Shown one piece after another: positions 45,660 to 54,201 of a DNA stretch of 64,000 bases. The stretch is from Thermococcus cleftensis (GTDB lineage: Archaea; Methanobacteriota_B; Thermococci; Thermococcales; Thermococcaceae). A program made the translations under genes and the position numbers. The notes beneath the pieces were generated by a model. That model made no database searches and was not told where the DNA came from. It worked only from the letters and a program-made list of their open reading frames with translations. Position 1 is the stretch's first letter. The number at the start of each line of letters is the position of its first letter. The stretch is from the NCBI RefSeq assembly GCF_000265525.1, contig NC_018015.1:496001-560000 (forward strand). The letters run 5' to 3'.

Positions 45660-45729
45660 ACCACTCACCCCCTTAGCGGGTAGACCGTAAACTTTAAATA
45701 CCCTTTCCTTGGAGGGAATAGCGGGCAGT

Positions 45730-45807
45730 GGACCGGTAGCCTAGCTAGGATAGGGCGGCGGCCTCCTAAGCCGCAGGTCCGGGGTTCAAATCCCCGCCGG
45801 TCCGCCA
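45730..45807 (+). tRNA. tRNA-Arg (anticodon CCT)
   Basis: Acceptor GGACCGG/CCGGTCC, anticodon stem GCGGC/GCCGC with loop CTCCTAA (anticodon CCT, reads AGG), T-arm CGGGG-TTCAAAT-CCCCG, discriminator G and encoded CCA. Promoter ACTTTAAATACC at 45690-45701. A hairpin module of the element family follows at once. Confidence 0.97.
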
Positions 45808-45810
45808 TAG

Positions 45811-45852
45811 AACTTTTGATTGGCAAAAGTTTCATCAAAGCTTGTGATTCTC
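45811..45852 (+). repeat. End module of the tripartite hairpin family (E5, lone)
   Basis: Directly after tRNA-Arg: stem AACTTTTG/CAAAAGTT (45811-45818 / 45824-45831), then CATCAAAGCTTGTG, matching the gene-proximal half of the other end modules (same CATCAAAG after the stem). The central GACGCC hairpin and the opposite end could not be found in the following 300 bp. Confidence 0.5.
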
Positions 45853-46154
45853 CCAAAGTCTAGCCACGAAAGTGGGGACTCTTGAATGTGCTCTATCCAT
45901 GTGGTAGAAGTCCAAGGCCAAAGACCATTAAAAGCACAAACACTCACAAAAAGCCCCCAAAAGAAATCGACTTTAATTGGACTTCGGACTTCTCAAGGTT
46001 TGTCCCATAGAATGGCCCAGTGCCCAATTGCAATAGTGCCTAAAAGTCCCGCCGGTACCTTCGGAGGCCAATGCCCTTCAAATTACCCTCGGAACTTCCC
46101 GACGGCATAGAAGAGGCAGAAACCACCAATAAAAAGCAAAGGGAGGTGATGGGC
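45853..46154. other. Noncoding region after tRNA-Arg
   Basis: No convincing gene. Composition resembles the interior of the tripartite elements (AAAGTCTAGCC, CCAATTGCAATAG, TTCGGACTTCTCAAGG), so it may be a decayed element. An AT-rich AATAAAAAGC at 46127-46136 precedes the small ORF at 46155. Confidence 0.4.
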
Positions 46155-46241
46155 ATGATAGAGGACGCGCTTCTGCTCTACCTGGAAAGCATGAGCAGGG
46201 AAAAGAGGGTTAGACGGAAGAAGGGACGCCTTCCCTTTTGA
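46155..46241 (+). CDS. 28-residue basic peptide (tentative)
   Basis: MIEDALLLYLESMSREKRVR, then RKKGRLPF. A strong GGGAGGTGAT lies at proper distance before the ATG (46149 also possible). The leucine/tyrosine helix followed by an Arg/Lys block resembles the 36-residue protein at 41642. Promoter not clear, so it may be chance. Confidence 0.4.
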   Translation: MIEDALLLYLESMSREKRVRRKKGRLPF

Positions 46242-46339
46242 CGCCATCTTTCCCAAGCCTTTCCTCCACCAGCCCCGAAACGTTTAAATACCTCGAAGCT
46301 TTTAGTATACCAAGGTAAGAAAAAGAGGGGGTGAAAGGC

Positions 46340-47101
46340 ATGGTGTACGTCGCTGTTCTGGCCAACATAAACGGTAACCTCCCGGCCCTAGCAAAGGCCC
46401 TCGAGAGGATAGAAGTCCTCAAGGAGGAGGGGTATGAGATCAAGAAGTACTACATCATTGGCAACGTCGTAGGCATGTTCCCGTATCCCAAGGAAGTTCT
46501 CGACACGCTCGACGACCTCATCAAGGCCAACACCGTCAAGGTAATCCGCGGTGAGTTTGACCAGGCGATAGCTGCGAGCGACCCCCACGCAGAGGGGCCG
46601 GACTACATAGACAAGCTGGACTATCCCGACCACATCAAGAAGGCCCTCAAATACACCTGGGAGAAGCTGGGACATGAAGGCAGGGAGTTCCTTAGGGACC
46701 TTCCGATATACCTCGTGGACAAGATCGGTAAGAACGACATCTTTGGCGTCTACGGAAGCCCGCTCAATCCCTTTGAAGGGATAGTACTACCAGACCAGCC
46801 AACGAGCTATTACGAGACCATAATGCGACCCGTTAAGGACTATGAAGTACTCTTCGTTGCGTCACCAAAGTACCCAGTCAATGCCATGACAAGGTATGGA
46901 AGGGTCATCTGCCCCGGAAGCATTGGCTACCCACCGGACAAGAACCACAAAGCCACTTTCGCTCTGGTTGATGTAGACACGCTCCACACCAAGTTCATAG
47001 AAGTGGACTACGAAAAGGAAAAGAGGCTCATAGAGGAAAAAATCAAGAGGGAGGGCCTTCCCGAGGAGCTCGTGAAAATTCTTTACAGGGGAAGGGTCTG
47101 A
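46340..47101 (+). CDS. Metallophosphoesterase-fold protein lacking the metal ligands
   Basis: 253 residues aligning with YfcE/calcineurin-like phosphodiesterases, but the motifs are altered: DxHGN reads NINGN (residues 9-13), GDxVGYGPYP reads GNVVGMFPYP, GNHD reads GEFDQ, and the late GHTH region reads YGSP. The lid and fold-defining parts (GREFLRDLP, CPGSIGYPP) are kept. Likely a non-catalytic, perhaps ligand-binding, relative. ATG 46340 follows GGGGGTGAAAGGC; GTG 46331 is in frame. Convergent with the FUN14 gene, two-base gap. Confidence 0.88.
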   Translation: MVYVAVLANINGNLPALAKALERIEVLKEEGYEIKKYYIIGNVVGMFPYPKEVLDTLDDLIKANTVKVIRGEFDQAIAASDPHAEGPDYIDKLDYPDHIKKALKYTWEKLGHEGREFLRDLPIYLVDKIGKNDIFGVYGSPLNPFEGIVLPDQPTSYYETIMRPVKDYEVLFVASPKYPVNAMTRYGRVICPGSIGYPPDKNHKATFALVDVDTLHTKFIEVDYEKEKRLIEEKIKREGLPEELVKILYRGRV

Positions 47102-47103
47102 CC

Positions 47104-47403
47104 TCACCCTTTTTTGAACCCGAGGTAGAAGCCACCCATGAACGCGGCGGTTCCCGGCAGAATACCCATGACCTTTTCACCGAGGGTCAGGATTTCGTGG
47201 CTCCAGTCCCCCGCGAGGTTGAACAGTCTGTCTTTGTCTATTATTATAACTCCCTTTTGCTCGAGCCAGAAGAGGCTCAGCAGATACGCCCCAATTATCG
47301 CCATCGCCAGCTTCATCAGCTTCTTCAAGGCAAAGCCCGTTATGAAACCGACAAGTGCCCCAACCCCAACGTCGCCCATCATGGCGTTCAGGTCGAACTC
47401 CAT
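47104..47403 (-). CDS. FUN14-family membrane protein
   Basis: 99 residues: FUN14 core with glycine-rich helices (VGVGALVGFITGFALKKLMK, residues 12-31; a second helix 34-47; a last one about 80-96, GTAAFMGGFYLGFKKG). Archaeal role unknown; eukaryotic FUNDC1 is a mitochondrial mitophagy receptor. Start ATG 47403 lies after an AGGGTGG-like site. Confidence 0.85.
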   Translation of the reverse strand: MEFDLNAMMGDVGVGALVGFITGFALKKLMKLAMAIIGAYLLSLFWLEQKGVIIIDKDRLFNLAGDWSHEILTLGEKVMGILPGTAAFMGGFYLGFKKG

Positions 47404-47512
47404 TCTACCACCCTAGAGGTTCTTGTACGTCACCGAATAAAAACTTGTTGCCAAAACGTTTAAATTAAATGGGGCCAAAATATTTGCAAACCATAAAAGT
47501 TAGGGTGGGATC

Positions 47513-47845
47513 ATGACAACGCCCATGGAGAGGCTCAGAAACAAGATCACGAAGGAGGTGCTCTGGCTGTACATACTCCGGCTCCTCCGGGAGAGACCAA
47601 TGTACGCCTACGAGCTGAAGGAGAGGATAAGAGAAGCCTTTGATTTCGAACCAGCAACGGTCAGCTCGTACGTTGTCCTCTACAAGCTCGAGAAGGAAGG
47701 ATACGTAACGGCGGAGTGGCAGGAGAGCCAGACTGGGAAGCCCTCGAGGAAGTACTACAAACTCACCCCAGCGGGTGAAAAGCTCCTGGAGGACGGCATA
47801 GCTTTTCTCGAGGACATGCTGACAAAGCTTAAGGGATCCAGGTGA
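47513..47845 (+). CDS. PadR-family transcription regulator
   Basis: 110 residues, winged helix: VLWLYILRLLRERPMYAYEL, TVSSYVVLYKLEKEGYVTAEWQ and GKPSRKYYKLTPAGEKLLE are the family signature, with a short C-terminal dimerisation helix. GGGTGGGATC precedes the ATG, with AT-rich promoter sequence near 47455-47500. No transporter or resistance gene is adjacent, so the target is not evident. Confidence 0.93.
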   Translation: MTTPMERLRNKITKEVLWLYILRLLRERPMYAYELKERIREAFDFEPATVSSYVVLYKLEKEGYVTAEWQESQTGKPSRKYYKLTPAGEKLLEDGIAFLEDMLTKLKGSR

Positions 47846-47925
47846 ACCCGTGCCTGAATCCTTTCAATTCTTGATGACAGGAACACGAGAAAAATGACGA
47901 GAATGAAAAACCAAGAGGGCAGACA

Positions 47926-48084
47926 TCAGCGTCCCATTCCACCGCGCGGCTCTCTAGCCTTCGGGCGGAGACCCTTGTAGCCGCACTTCCTGCACTTCTT
48001 GGCCTTCCACGGGTTGGTAGCGCCGCAGCGCATGCAAATGTACTTCCTAAAGATTCTGGCCTCAGCCTCTGGGAATCTCGCCAT
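47926..48084 (-). CDS. rpl40e: Ribosomal protein L40e
   Basis: 52-residue zinc-ribbon ribosomal protein. [20 protein letters not shown], with two CxxC pairs (CMRC and CRKC) binding zinc, and the basic [15 protein letters not shown] tail. GAGGTGATCACG precedes ATG 48084. It stands downstream of tRNA-Leu and the S2 operon on the same strand. Confidence 0.95.
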   Translation of the reverse strand: MARFPEAEARIFRKYICMRCGATNPWKAKKCRKCGYKGLRPKAREPRGGMGR

Positions 48085-48141
48085 CGTGATCACCTCATGA
48101 TCTTAATCCAACACACCTACCGCAACGGACTTTTAAAGCTT

Positions 48142-48229
48142 TGGTGCGGGGGACGGGATTCGAACCCGCGAAGCCCTGCGGCACCGGATCTTAAGTCCGG
48201 CCCCTTTGGCCAGGCTCGGGCACCCCCGC
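48142..48229 (-). tRNA. tRNA-Leu (anticodon TAA)
   Basis: Class II tRNA with long variable arm: acceptor GCGGGGG/CCCCCGC, anticodon stem CCGGA/TCCGG with loop CTTAAGA (anticodon TAA), variable arm TGCCGCAGGGCTTCG region, T-arm GCGGG-TTCGAAT-CCCGT, discriminator A, encoded CCA. No intron. Confidence 0.96.
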
Positions 48230-48272
48230 GCGAGGGAGTGTAAAGAGGGGAACGTTAAAAACCTTTAGCCCC

Positions 48273-48878
48273 TCAGGTCCTGATGATCCTCATCTCAAAG
48301 TCCTCAACGGGAACCTTGAAGTCCTCCCTGCTCTCGATTTCCTTCCTGTTGTAGAGTATCTCCCTCGCGAGGATCCAGTAGATGAGAGCGAGGGCCTTCC
48401 TACCCTTGTTGTTGGTCGGGATAGCAACGTCAACGTAGCTGAGGAAGTTCTCGGTATCGACGAGGGCCACTATCGGTATGCCGATCTCGATGGCCTCCTT
48501 CATGGCCTGGTGGTCTGCCCTCGGGTCGGTGACGATGAGCACGTCGGGCTCAAAGAAGTTCTTGACCTGCGGGTTGGTCATTGTTCCCGGGAGGAAACGT
48601 CCCGGTATGGAGCGGGCGCCGGTGACGTCGCCGAACTTCTTGACCGGCTTCTGGCCGTAGAGCCTGACGCTAACGGCGAGTATGTTCTCCGGGTCGAACT
48701 TGGCGAGGAACTTACCGGCAACGCGGAGCCTCTCATCGGTCTTCCTGACGTCGAGGACGTAGAGACCGTCCTGCCTAACGCGGTATATGAACTTCTTCAT
48801 GTCCTGGGTCTTCTGCTGGGTGCCGATGTGGACACCGGCGGCAAGGTACTGGTCGAGCGGAACAAGGTATTCCTCCAT
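48273..48878 (-). CDS. rps2: Ribosomal protein S2
   Basis: Small-subunit protein S2 (eukaryotic uS2), 201 residues. [60 protein letters not shown] and [20 protein letters not shown] are diagnostic. GAGGTGTGAAG precedes the start. Last protein gene of the L13-S9-RpoN-RpoK-enolase-like-S2 series. Confidence 0.98.
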   Translation of the reverse strand: MEEYLVPLDQYLAAGVHIGTQQKTQDMKKFIYRVRQDGLYVLDVRKTDERLRVAGKFLAKFDPENILAVSVRLYGQKPVKKFGDVTGARSIPGRFLPGTMTNPQVKNFFEPDVLIVTDPRADHQAMKEAIEIGIPIVALVDTENFLSYVDVAIPTNNKGRKALALIYWILAREILYNRKEIESREDFKVPVEDFEMRIIRT

Positions 48879-48892
48879 TCTTCACACCTCCT

Positions 48893-49918
48893 CTATCCTT
48901 CAAAGGTTATTATCCTTCCCCTTTCACCCAAATCTTCCGCTATGCGAATCAGCTCGTTCAGCTTGGCGATGGAATCCTTGCGGAGCACCATCGCCGGACA
49001 GCGAAGGCCCACAGCAACGTGGGCCAGGGCCTCGTCGGAGGACTCGTAGCGAGCCTCCGCGAGGATTGGGACGATCCTCTCCGACTTGGCGTCGTTCACG
49101 AGGTTGTATAAGTCGGTGAGAGTGCCAAGGTTTATGGGTTTTATGGAGAGCGCGTTGTAGTAGCGCCTGTCGAGTATATCCTTCTCGCGGAAGAGGTACT
49201 CACCATCGACGAACACTTCGTGGGTCCCGGCTATCAGTTCGAGGAACAGCTCTTCCTCCCCGATCGGCTTTATGTAGGCAACGTTGTTGTCCTCGACGAT
49301 CGACAGCACTTTCTCGGTCTCCATTGGAACCTTCTGCACGAGGCCAAGGGCAACCTCAAGGCCTAGCTCGTCGGTCGCCTTCTCGGTCGCCTTCGAAAAT
49401 GCCTCCACTGTTCCGTCCCCTGCGTGCTCGAGGACCTTGTTGGCGGCATCGACGACGTCGGTAATCTCCATCAAATCCCTGACCATCACGTAGTAGTCAA
49501 AGCTCTCGCCGCCCCCCACCTCAAGTATCGGAACCGGAAGTTCGGTCGTGAACGTGCCTCCAATGTAGCCGTAGAGGGGCATCTTCTTGACACTCGCTGC
49601 CGCTTTGGCGACCGCTATTGAAACGGCCAGGGCGGTGTTCGCCCCTATGTGGCTGAAGTTCTCGGTGCCGTCTATTTCCCACAGGTAGCTGTCTATGAGC
49701 TCCTGCTCGCTCGCATCAAAGCCTATCAGCTCGGGCCCGATTATCTCATCAACCTCGCTCACGGCGCGGTGAGCCTCGGCTATGTAGAGGCTCGGGTTCT
49801 CGTCTATGGGCGCGGCAAACCTTCCAAAGCCCGAGCTGGTTATGACGTCCACCTCGACGGAATACCTGCCCCCCCTGAGCACCGCGACCCTGCCGATTAC
49901 GTTCTCTATCACGGTCAT
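48893..49918 (-). CDS. Enolase-like protein, probably not a working enolase
   Basis: 341 residues; true enolases are about 430. The enolase fold is recognisable (GANTALAVSIAVAKAAA, the SIKPINLGTLTDLYNLV barrel strand, AEARYESSDEALAHVAVGLR), but key residues differ. The usual SHRSGET reads EARYESSDE, the KTG lysine region reads RCPAMVLRKDS, and the GGSHAGN loop reads GGGESFD. It sits between rpoK and rps2, the position where many archaea keep enolase. Possibly a structural or regulatory relic; the true enolase is expected elsewhere. Confidence 0.85.
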   Translation of the reverse strand: MTVIENVIGRVAVLRGGRYSVEVDVITSSGFGRFAAPIDENPSLYIAEAHRAVSEVDEIIGPELIGFDASEQELIDSYLWEIDGTENFSHIGANTALAVSIAVAKAAASVKKMPLYGYIGGTFTTELPVPILEVGGGESFDYYVMVRDLMEITDVVDAANKVLEHAGDGTVEAFSKATEKATDELGLEVALGLVQKVPMETEKVLSIVEDNNVAYIKPIGEEELFLELIAGTHEVFVDGEYLFREKDILDRRYYNALSIKPINLGTLTDLYNLVNDAKSERIVPILAEARYESSDEALAHVAVGLRCPAMVLRKDSIAKLNELIRIAEDLGERGRIITFEG

Positions 49919-49924
49919 CTCTCA

Positions 49925-50098
49925 TCAGCTCGGCCTTATTACGGTGAGCGGAATTATGCCCTTTTCAAACTCGAGCATCGCGGCATCGAGCGGGGTCACT
50001 CCCTCTGGAACGTCGATGAGTATCGGAGCACCCATCGCTATCTGAAGGGCCCTGGCTCCAATGATACGGGCCTTCTCAAAGCGGGTATACTTAAACAT
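49925..50098 (-). CDS. rpoK: RNA polymerase subunit K
   Basis: 57-residue omega/Rpb6 homologue. MFKYTRFEKARIIGARALQI, then the MGAPILID and LEFEKGIIPLTVIRP segments that clamp the large subunits. ATG 50098 follows GGGGTGGTAGTC; codons upstream to 50185 run into tRNA-Pro and are not used. Confidence 0.97.
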   Translation of the reverse strand: MFKYTRFEKARIIGARALQIAMGAPILIDVPEGVTPLDAAMLEFEKGIIPLTVIRPS

Positions 50099-50146
50099 GA
50101 CTACCACCCCTGCTTCCACATTCCAACCCAATCCAGTGCAAATGTT

Positions 50147-50224
50147 TGGTGGGGCCGCCGGGATTTGAACCCGGGTCTCCGGCACCCCAAGCCGGGAGGA
50201 TAGACCAAGCTACCCCACGGCCCC
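50147..50224 (-). tRNA. tRNA-Pro (anticodon GGG)
   Basis: Acceptor GGGGCCG with 3' strand CGGCCCC, anticodon stem CCGGC/GCCGG with loop TTGGGGT (anticodon GGG), T-arm CCGGG-TTCAAAT-CCCGG, discriminator A, encoded CCA. Embedded in the operon between rpoN and rpoK; it must be cut from the transcript. Confidence 0.97.
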
Positions 50225-50240
50225 CCGAGAAGTGCGGTTT

Positions 50241-50438
50241 TTAATACACTCTGTACTGCATCGCGTGATCGATGAGTTCGACGTGGCTGAGGAGGGTCCT
50301 CCTGCAGCAGTACCTCTCAATCCCGAGGTCGTCAAGGACCTTCTCGGGGTCCTCGCCCTTCTCAACTCGGGCCTTGAACTCGTAGTACTTGTCACCTATG
50401 ACCTTCCCACACGTGAAGCACCTGACGGGAACTATCAC
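50241..50438 (-). CDS. rpoN: RNA polymerase subunit N
   Basis: 65-residue Rpb10 homologue with the atypical zinc site CFTCG near the N-terminus and RYCCRR. GTG 50438 (protein [15 protein letters not shown]) follows GGTGATACGG. Upstream in-frame codons would extend into rps9 and are rejected. Confidence 0.97.
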   Translation of the reverse strand: MIVPVRCFTCGKVIGDKYYEFKARVEKGEDPEKVLDDLGIERYCCRRTLLSHVELIDHAMQYRVY

Positions 50439-50472
50439 CCGTATCACCTTCTCGAATATTAAAGGAAAGCGG

Positions 50473-50880
50473 TCAGCGGTAGGACTTCTGCCTCTTGGCC
50501 CTCGGACCCTTGGTGGAGCGGTTGGGCTTGTGCGGCTCGGTTCTCCTGCTGTCCCCAACGAGCATGGTTCTGTCGTACTTCATAAACTTTTCCTTGAGGT
50601 TCATGTCGTTGGTCCACTCGACGAGGGCCCTGGCTATGGCAACCCTAGCGGCCTCGGCCTGACCCATGAAGCCACCGCCCTCGACCTTGACGTCTATGTC
50701 CACTTTGCTGACTATCTCCTCGCCAGCGAGGACGAGCGGCTCCATTATGGTGAAGCGCGCTATCTCCGGCTCAATGATCTCGACCGGCCTGTGGTTGATC
50801 CTGACTCTGCCCTTTCCTTCCCTTATGGTGGCCCTCGCGATGGCCGTCTTCCTCTTACCAGCAGTCTGAATGACCCTCAT
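50473..50880 (-). CDS. rps9: Ribosomal protein S9
   Basis: 135 residues. [40 protein letters not shown] and the C-terminal [12 protein letters not shown] that contacts P-site tRNA. GAGGTGAGAAAG precedes ATG 50880. Follows rpl13 by ten bases, a conserved pair. Confidence 0.98.
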   Translation of the reverse strand: MRVIQTAGKRKTAIARATIREGKGRVRINHRPVEIIEPEIARFTIMEPLVLAGEEIVSKVDIDVKVEGGGFMGQAEAARVAIARALVEWTNDMNLKEKFMKYDRTMLVGDSRRTEPHKPNRSTKGPRAKRQKSYR

Positions 50881-50890
50881 CTTTCTCACC

Positions 50891-51319
50891 TCAGAACTTT
50901 CCACCGAGGAACTTGGCAACCTCGCCAACGGTGACGTACTTCGGGGTTGCAAGCCTTGACATGTGGGCCTCGCTTATGGTCTCAAGCTCCCTGCCCTCGA
51001 ACTCCTTTGGGATTCCAACGTAGACCCTGAGCCTCTTGAAGGCCTTCCTTCCGCGGTCGGTCTTCCAGGGAAGCATTCCCCTGACGGTTCTCCTGACTAT
51101 CTCGTCGCTCCTCTTCGGGTAGAACGGACCCTTCCTCGGGTTGGTCCTGGTTCTCAGCTCGGTCCTCTGCTTGTACTTGGCGAAGATGTCCTCGCGGTTT
51201 CCGGTGATGATGGCCTTCTCGGCATTGACTATGACGACCTCCTCGCCCTCAAGGAGCATCTTGGCCACCTTAGAGGCGAGCCTTCCGAGTATGAGTCCCT
51301 CAGCGTTAATTATCCTCAT
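50891..51319 (-). CDS. rpl13: Ribosomal protein L13
   Basis: 142 residues. [55 protein letters not shown] and [11 protein letters not shown] are diagnostic of the archaeal L13/uL13 form. Lies between rpl18e and rps9. Confidence 0.98.
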   Translation of the reverse strand: MRIINAEGLILGRLASKVAKMLLEGEEVVIVNAEKAIITGNREDIFAKYKQRTELRTRTNPRKGPFYPKRSDEIVRRTVRGMLPWKTDRGRKAFKRLRVYVGIPKEFEGRELETISEAHMSRLATPKYVTVGEVAKFLGGKF

Positions 51320-51325
51320 GGCCCA

Positions 51326-51691
51326 TCACTCCATTATGATTACTCCACTACCCTTCGGGTTTCTCTCCATAAGCTCCTCGATGGTGATGGCCTCTCCACC
51401 GGCCTCGACTATCTTCTTCTTTGCACTCTCGCTGAACTTCCAGGCGGCAACGGTGACCTTGTGCTCAAGCTTTCCGGCGCCGAGGACGCTTCCCGGAACG
51501 ATGACGGTGTCACCCTCCTTGGTGTAGCGGTTTATCTTGCTGACGTTCACCTCAGCCCTCTGCCTCCTGGGCCTCTCGAGGCGCCAGGCGATGTCCTTCC
51601 AGATCTTAACCCCTTCTTCATTCGACTTCTTTCTGAGGTAGCGAATGAGCCTCCTCAGGTTAATGTCAGTGGGTCCGGTTCTCTTGACCAT
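51326..51691 (-). CDS. rpl18e: Ribosomal protein L18e
   Basis: 121 residues. [62 protein letters not shown] 51691 was preferred over ATG 51697, which directly abuts the Shine-Dalgarno GGGAGG. First gene after tRNA-Leu in this series. Confidence 0.97.
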   Translation of the reverse strand: MVKRTGPTDINLRRLIRYLRKKSNEEGVKIWKDIAWRLERPRRQRAEVNVSKINRYTKEGDTVIVPGSVLGAGKLEHKVTVAAWKFSESAKKKIVEAGGEAITIEELMERNPKGSGVIIME

Positions 51692-51759
51692 GAACATACC
51701 TCCCTAACGCTCTCTCGCAGGTGGGAAACCGACAGGTCCAACGGGGTGAGCGTAAATAC

Positions 51760-51847
51760 TGGTGCGGGGGCGGGGATTTGAACCCCGGAACCCCTACGGG
51801 ACGGGACCCTGAATCCCGCGCCTTTGGCCAGGCTCGGCTACCCCCGC
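51760..51847 (-). tRNA. tRNA-Leu (anticodon CAG)
   Basis: Class II tRNA: acceptor GCGGGGG/CCCCCGC, anticodon stem CGGGA/TCCCG with loop TTCAGGG (anticodon CAG), long variable arm, T-arm CGGGG-TTCAAAT-CCCCG, discriminator A, encoded CCA. It begins one base after the rpoD stop, so it is probably cut from the rpoD transcript. Confidence 0.96.
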
Positions 51848-51848
51848 G

Positions 51849-52631
51849 TCAGTCGGCTAATTTATGGAGTTCGTTTATAAATCTATCGCTCTTCCTCATG
51901 AGTATCTTGAGCGCTGTGGCCACTATTTCCTCCACAGGAAGCTCTCCGTTGGTCTCGACGGTGAAGACGAAGGCACCGGGCACTACCTCTTCCCGGATCT
52001 TGTCCCCCTCATAACCTTCGAACTTCCTCGGAAGGTAGAAGGCCTTGATGGTCGTGATGATAAGCTCCTCCCCGGTCTCCTCCACTGGAAGACCGCGCCT
52101 CTCGGCGAGCTCCTTGAGCTCCTCCCAGTCGGGAACCTCCTTGCTCACATGAATCCTGGTGAGGTACTTGTAGTAGACGAAGCCCGGCTGCCACTTGGCG
52201 TGATCCTTACCCCTGCCAAGCCTCGCGTAGGCGTTGAAGGTCAGCCTCTGTCCCTCTGCCAGTTTGACTATTGGTATGTCGGGGTTTGCCGGCTTTATCG
52301 CCTCGTCACTGCTCCTGAGGTCACCGGAGTAAACCATTCCGGGACCCTCGGCCTCAAGGGACAGAGTGACGGTGTAGTCGTCGAGCTCGAGCGCATCGAG
52401 AGAGAACCTCTCGGCAGGGGTGGTGAGCGGAATCATCGCCAGCCTGTGGGCGATTATCTCGTCGAAGAGGGCGGAATCGTTCTCAAAGAACTCGACCTCA
52501 TCAACGGCGAAGGTGGGAACCTCGGCAAGAATGGTCCTCCTGAGGGCGTTGGCGAAGGGAACGTCTATCCCCTCGACGATGAACTTAATCGAGTCCTCCC
52601 TTTTCTCAAGAATCTGAAACTTTGGCTCCAT
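51849..52631 (-). CDS. rpoD: RNA polymerase subunit D
   Basis: 260-residue Rpb3/alpha-like assembly subunit. [20 protein letters not shown] (alpha motif), [15 protein letters not shown] and the C-terminal dimerisation helix [16 protein letters not shown]. No ferredoxin-type Cys cluster is present, unlike some other archaeal D subunits. ATG 52631 follows GGTGATGCCG; the frame upstream to 52730 lies inside rps11. Confidence 0.97.
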   Translation of the reverse strand: MEPKFQILEKREDSIKFIVEGIDVPFANALRRTILAEVPTFAVDEVEFFENDSALFDEIIAHRLAMIPLTTPAERFSLDALELDDYTVTLSLEAEGPGMVYSGDLRSSDEAIKPANPDIPIVKLAEGQRLTFNAYARLGRGKDHAKWQPGFVYYKYLTRIHVSKEVPDWEELKELAERRGLPVEETGEELIITTIKAFYLPRKFEGYEGDKIREEVVPGAFVFTVETNGELPVEEIVATALKILMRKSDRFINELHKLAD

Positions 52632-52659
52632 CGGCATCACCAAAAAAGAAGTTATGGGG

Positions 52660-53076
52660 TCAGACGCGCCTGCCCCTTCTTCCGCCCTTCGGCCTGGTGC
52701 CGTCGTGCGGAATCGGGGTGACGTCCTCAACCCTTCCTATCCTGAGACCAGCCCTGGAGAGGGCCCTGATGGCGGCCTGGGCACCCGGTCCCGGGCTCTT
52801 GCTCTTGCTTCCTCCCGGGGCGCGGACCTTGATGTGAACACCGACGAAGCCCTTCTCCATGGCCTCCTCAGCGGCCCTCCTGGCGGCGATCATAGCCGCA
52901 TACGGGGAGGGCTCGTCCCTGTCAGCCTTGACGACCATACCACCGCTCCACCTGCTGACCGTCTCGGCCCCGGTGAGGTCGGTGATGTGGATTATCGTGT
53001 TGTTGTAGCTCGAGTAGATGTGAGCCACTCCCCACTTCTCCTTCTTCTTTATGTTAATCTGCTGCTCCTCGCTCAT
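52660..53076 (-). CDS. rps11: Ribosomal protein S11
   Basis: 138 residues. [59 protein letters not shown] and the basic [16 protein letters not shown] tail. Overlaps rps4 by four bases (ATGA). Confidence 0.98.
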   Translation of the reverse strand: MSEEQQINIKKKEKWGVAHIYSSYNNTIIHITDLTGAETVSRWSGGMVVKADRDEPSPYAAMIAARRAAEEAMEKGFVGVHIKVRAPGGSKSKSPGPGAQAAIRALSRAGLRIGRVEDVTPIPHDGTRPKGGRRGRRV

Positions 53077-53615
53077 GCCTCACCACCCTGCTTGGCCTGT
53101 TCGATAACCATTCTCTCGGGGTGGCTCTCCTTGGCGAAAGGAGAGGTCTTCGAGTAGGTGATGGTGTCCTCCTCCTCGCGAAGGACGAGGTAGCCCGGCG
53201 AGCGGATTATCTGGCCGTTCACCTCTATGTGGCCGTGGACTATGAGCTGCCTGGCCTGGCTGATGGTCCTGGCGAGGCCCTTCTTGTAGACGATGGTCTG
53301 GAGGCGCCTGTCAAGGACGTCCTCAACGGTAAGGGAGAGAACGTCATCGAGGACCGCGTCGGCCGGAAGGAGTCCGAGCCTGTTGAGCCTCTGAAGGAGC
53401 TGCTGCCTCTCAATCTCAGCCTGCTTGCCGCGAGCGGCGAGGAGACGCCTCGCCCTACGCCTGAACTCCTTGAGCTGGGTCTCATGCCTCCAAAGCTCCT
53501 TCTTGTTCTTGAGGGCGTACTTCTTCATGAGGACTCTCTCGCGGTCGAGCCTCTCCTTAATCCAGGGGTGAGAGGGAGTCTCGTACTTCTTCCTCTGCCT
53601 CTTCGGGTCTCCCAT
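53073..53615 (-). CDS. rps4: Ribosomal protein S4
   Basis: 180 residues, archaeal S4 (eukaryotic S9). [20 protein letters not shown] start and the S4 RNA-binding domain ([40 protein letters not shown]). Coupled to rps11. Confidence 0.98.
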   Translation of the reverse strand: MGDPKRQRKKYETPSHPWIKERLDRERVLMKKYALKNKKELWRHETQLKEFRRRARRLLAARGKQAEIERQQLLQRLNRLGLLPADAVLDDVLSLTVEDVLDRRLQTIVYKKGLARTISQARQLIVHGHIEVNGQIIRSPGYLVLREEEDTITYSKTSPFAKESHPERMVIEQAKQGGEA

Positions 53616-53625
53616 TTACACCACC

Positions 53626-54075
53626 TCACTTCTTCCTCCTGCTCACACCGAGGGTGCTACCGTGCCTGAAGTTCGACCTGGTCCTCTGTCCGCGGAGCGG
53701 CAGGCCGAGCTCGTGCCTTATGCCGCGGTAAGCGCGTATTCTCCTGAGCCTGTTGACGTCCTCGCGCCAGGCCATGACGAGCTTGGCGGTGATGAGGTGC
53801 ATGTCCTTGCCAGTCTCGTAGTCCTTCGGCCTGTTCACTGCCCAGGCAGGAATGCCGTGGGCGATCGGGTCCTCGAGTATCTTCTCAATCTTCTTGACCT
53901 GCTCGTCGGTCAGATAGCCAGTCTTCATGTACGGGTCGATCCCTGCAACCCTGAGCACCATGGTCGCGAAGTTTATGCCTATACCCTTGATGCCCGTAAG
54001 GGCCCATCTAAGCTGCTTATTTCCGTCCAGATCAACTCCCGCTACACGGACGATGTGTCTGAAGTTGTCCGTCAT
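53626..54075 (-). CDS. rps13: Ribosomal protein S13
   Basis: 149 residues. [40 protein letters not shown] and the C-terminal [20 protein letters not shown] tail that reaches between subunits. First protein of the S13-S4-S11-RpoD series; tRNA-Ser lies just upstream. Confidence 0.98.
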   Translation of the reverse strand: MTDNFRHIVRVAGVDLDGNKQLRWALTGIKGIGINFATMVLRVAGIDPYMKTGYLTDEQVKKIEKILEDPIAHGIPAWAVNRPKDYETGKDMHLITAKLVMAWREDVNRLRRIRAYRGIRHELGLPLRGQRTRSNFRHGSTLGVSRRKK

Positions 54076-54114
54076 TACGAATACACCTCCGTCTCAATCC
54101 TTCAGAGAGGATTT

Positions 54115-54201
54115 TGGCGCCGGGACGGGGATTTGAACCCCGGTGTCCATACGGACACGGGCTCTCAAGGCCCGCGCCATCCCAGGCTAGGCGATCCCGG
54201 C
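54115..54201 (-). tRNA. tRNA-Ser (anticodon TGA)
   Basis: Class II tRNA: acceptor GCCGGGA/TCCCGGC, anticodon stem CGGGC/GCCCG with loop CTTGAGA (anticodon TGA), variable arm around TGTCCGTATGGACA, T-arm CGGGG-TTCAAAT-CCCCG, discriminator G, encoded CCA. Its first 15 bases are also the last codons and stop of the upstream methyltransferase gene. Confidence 0.96.
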
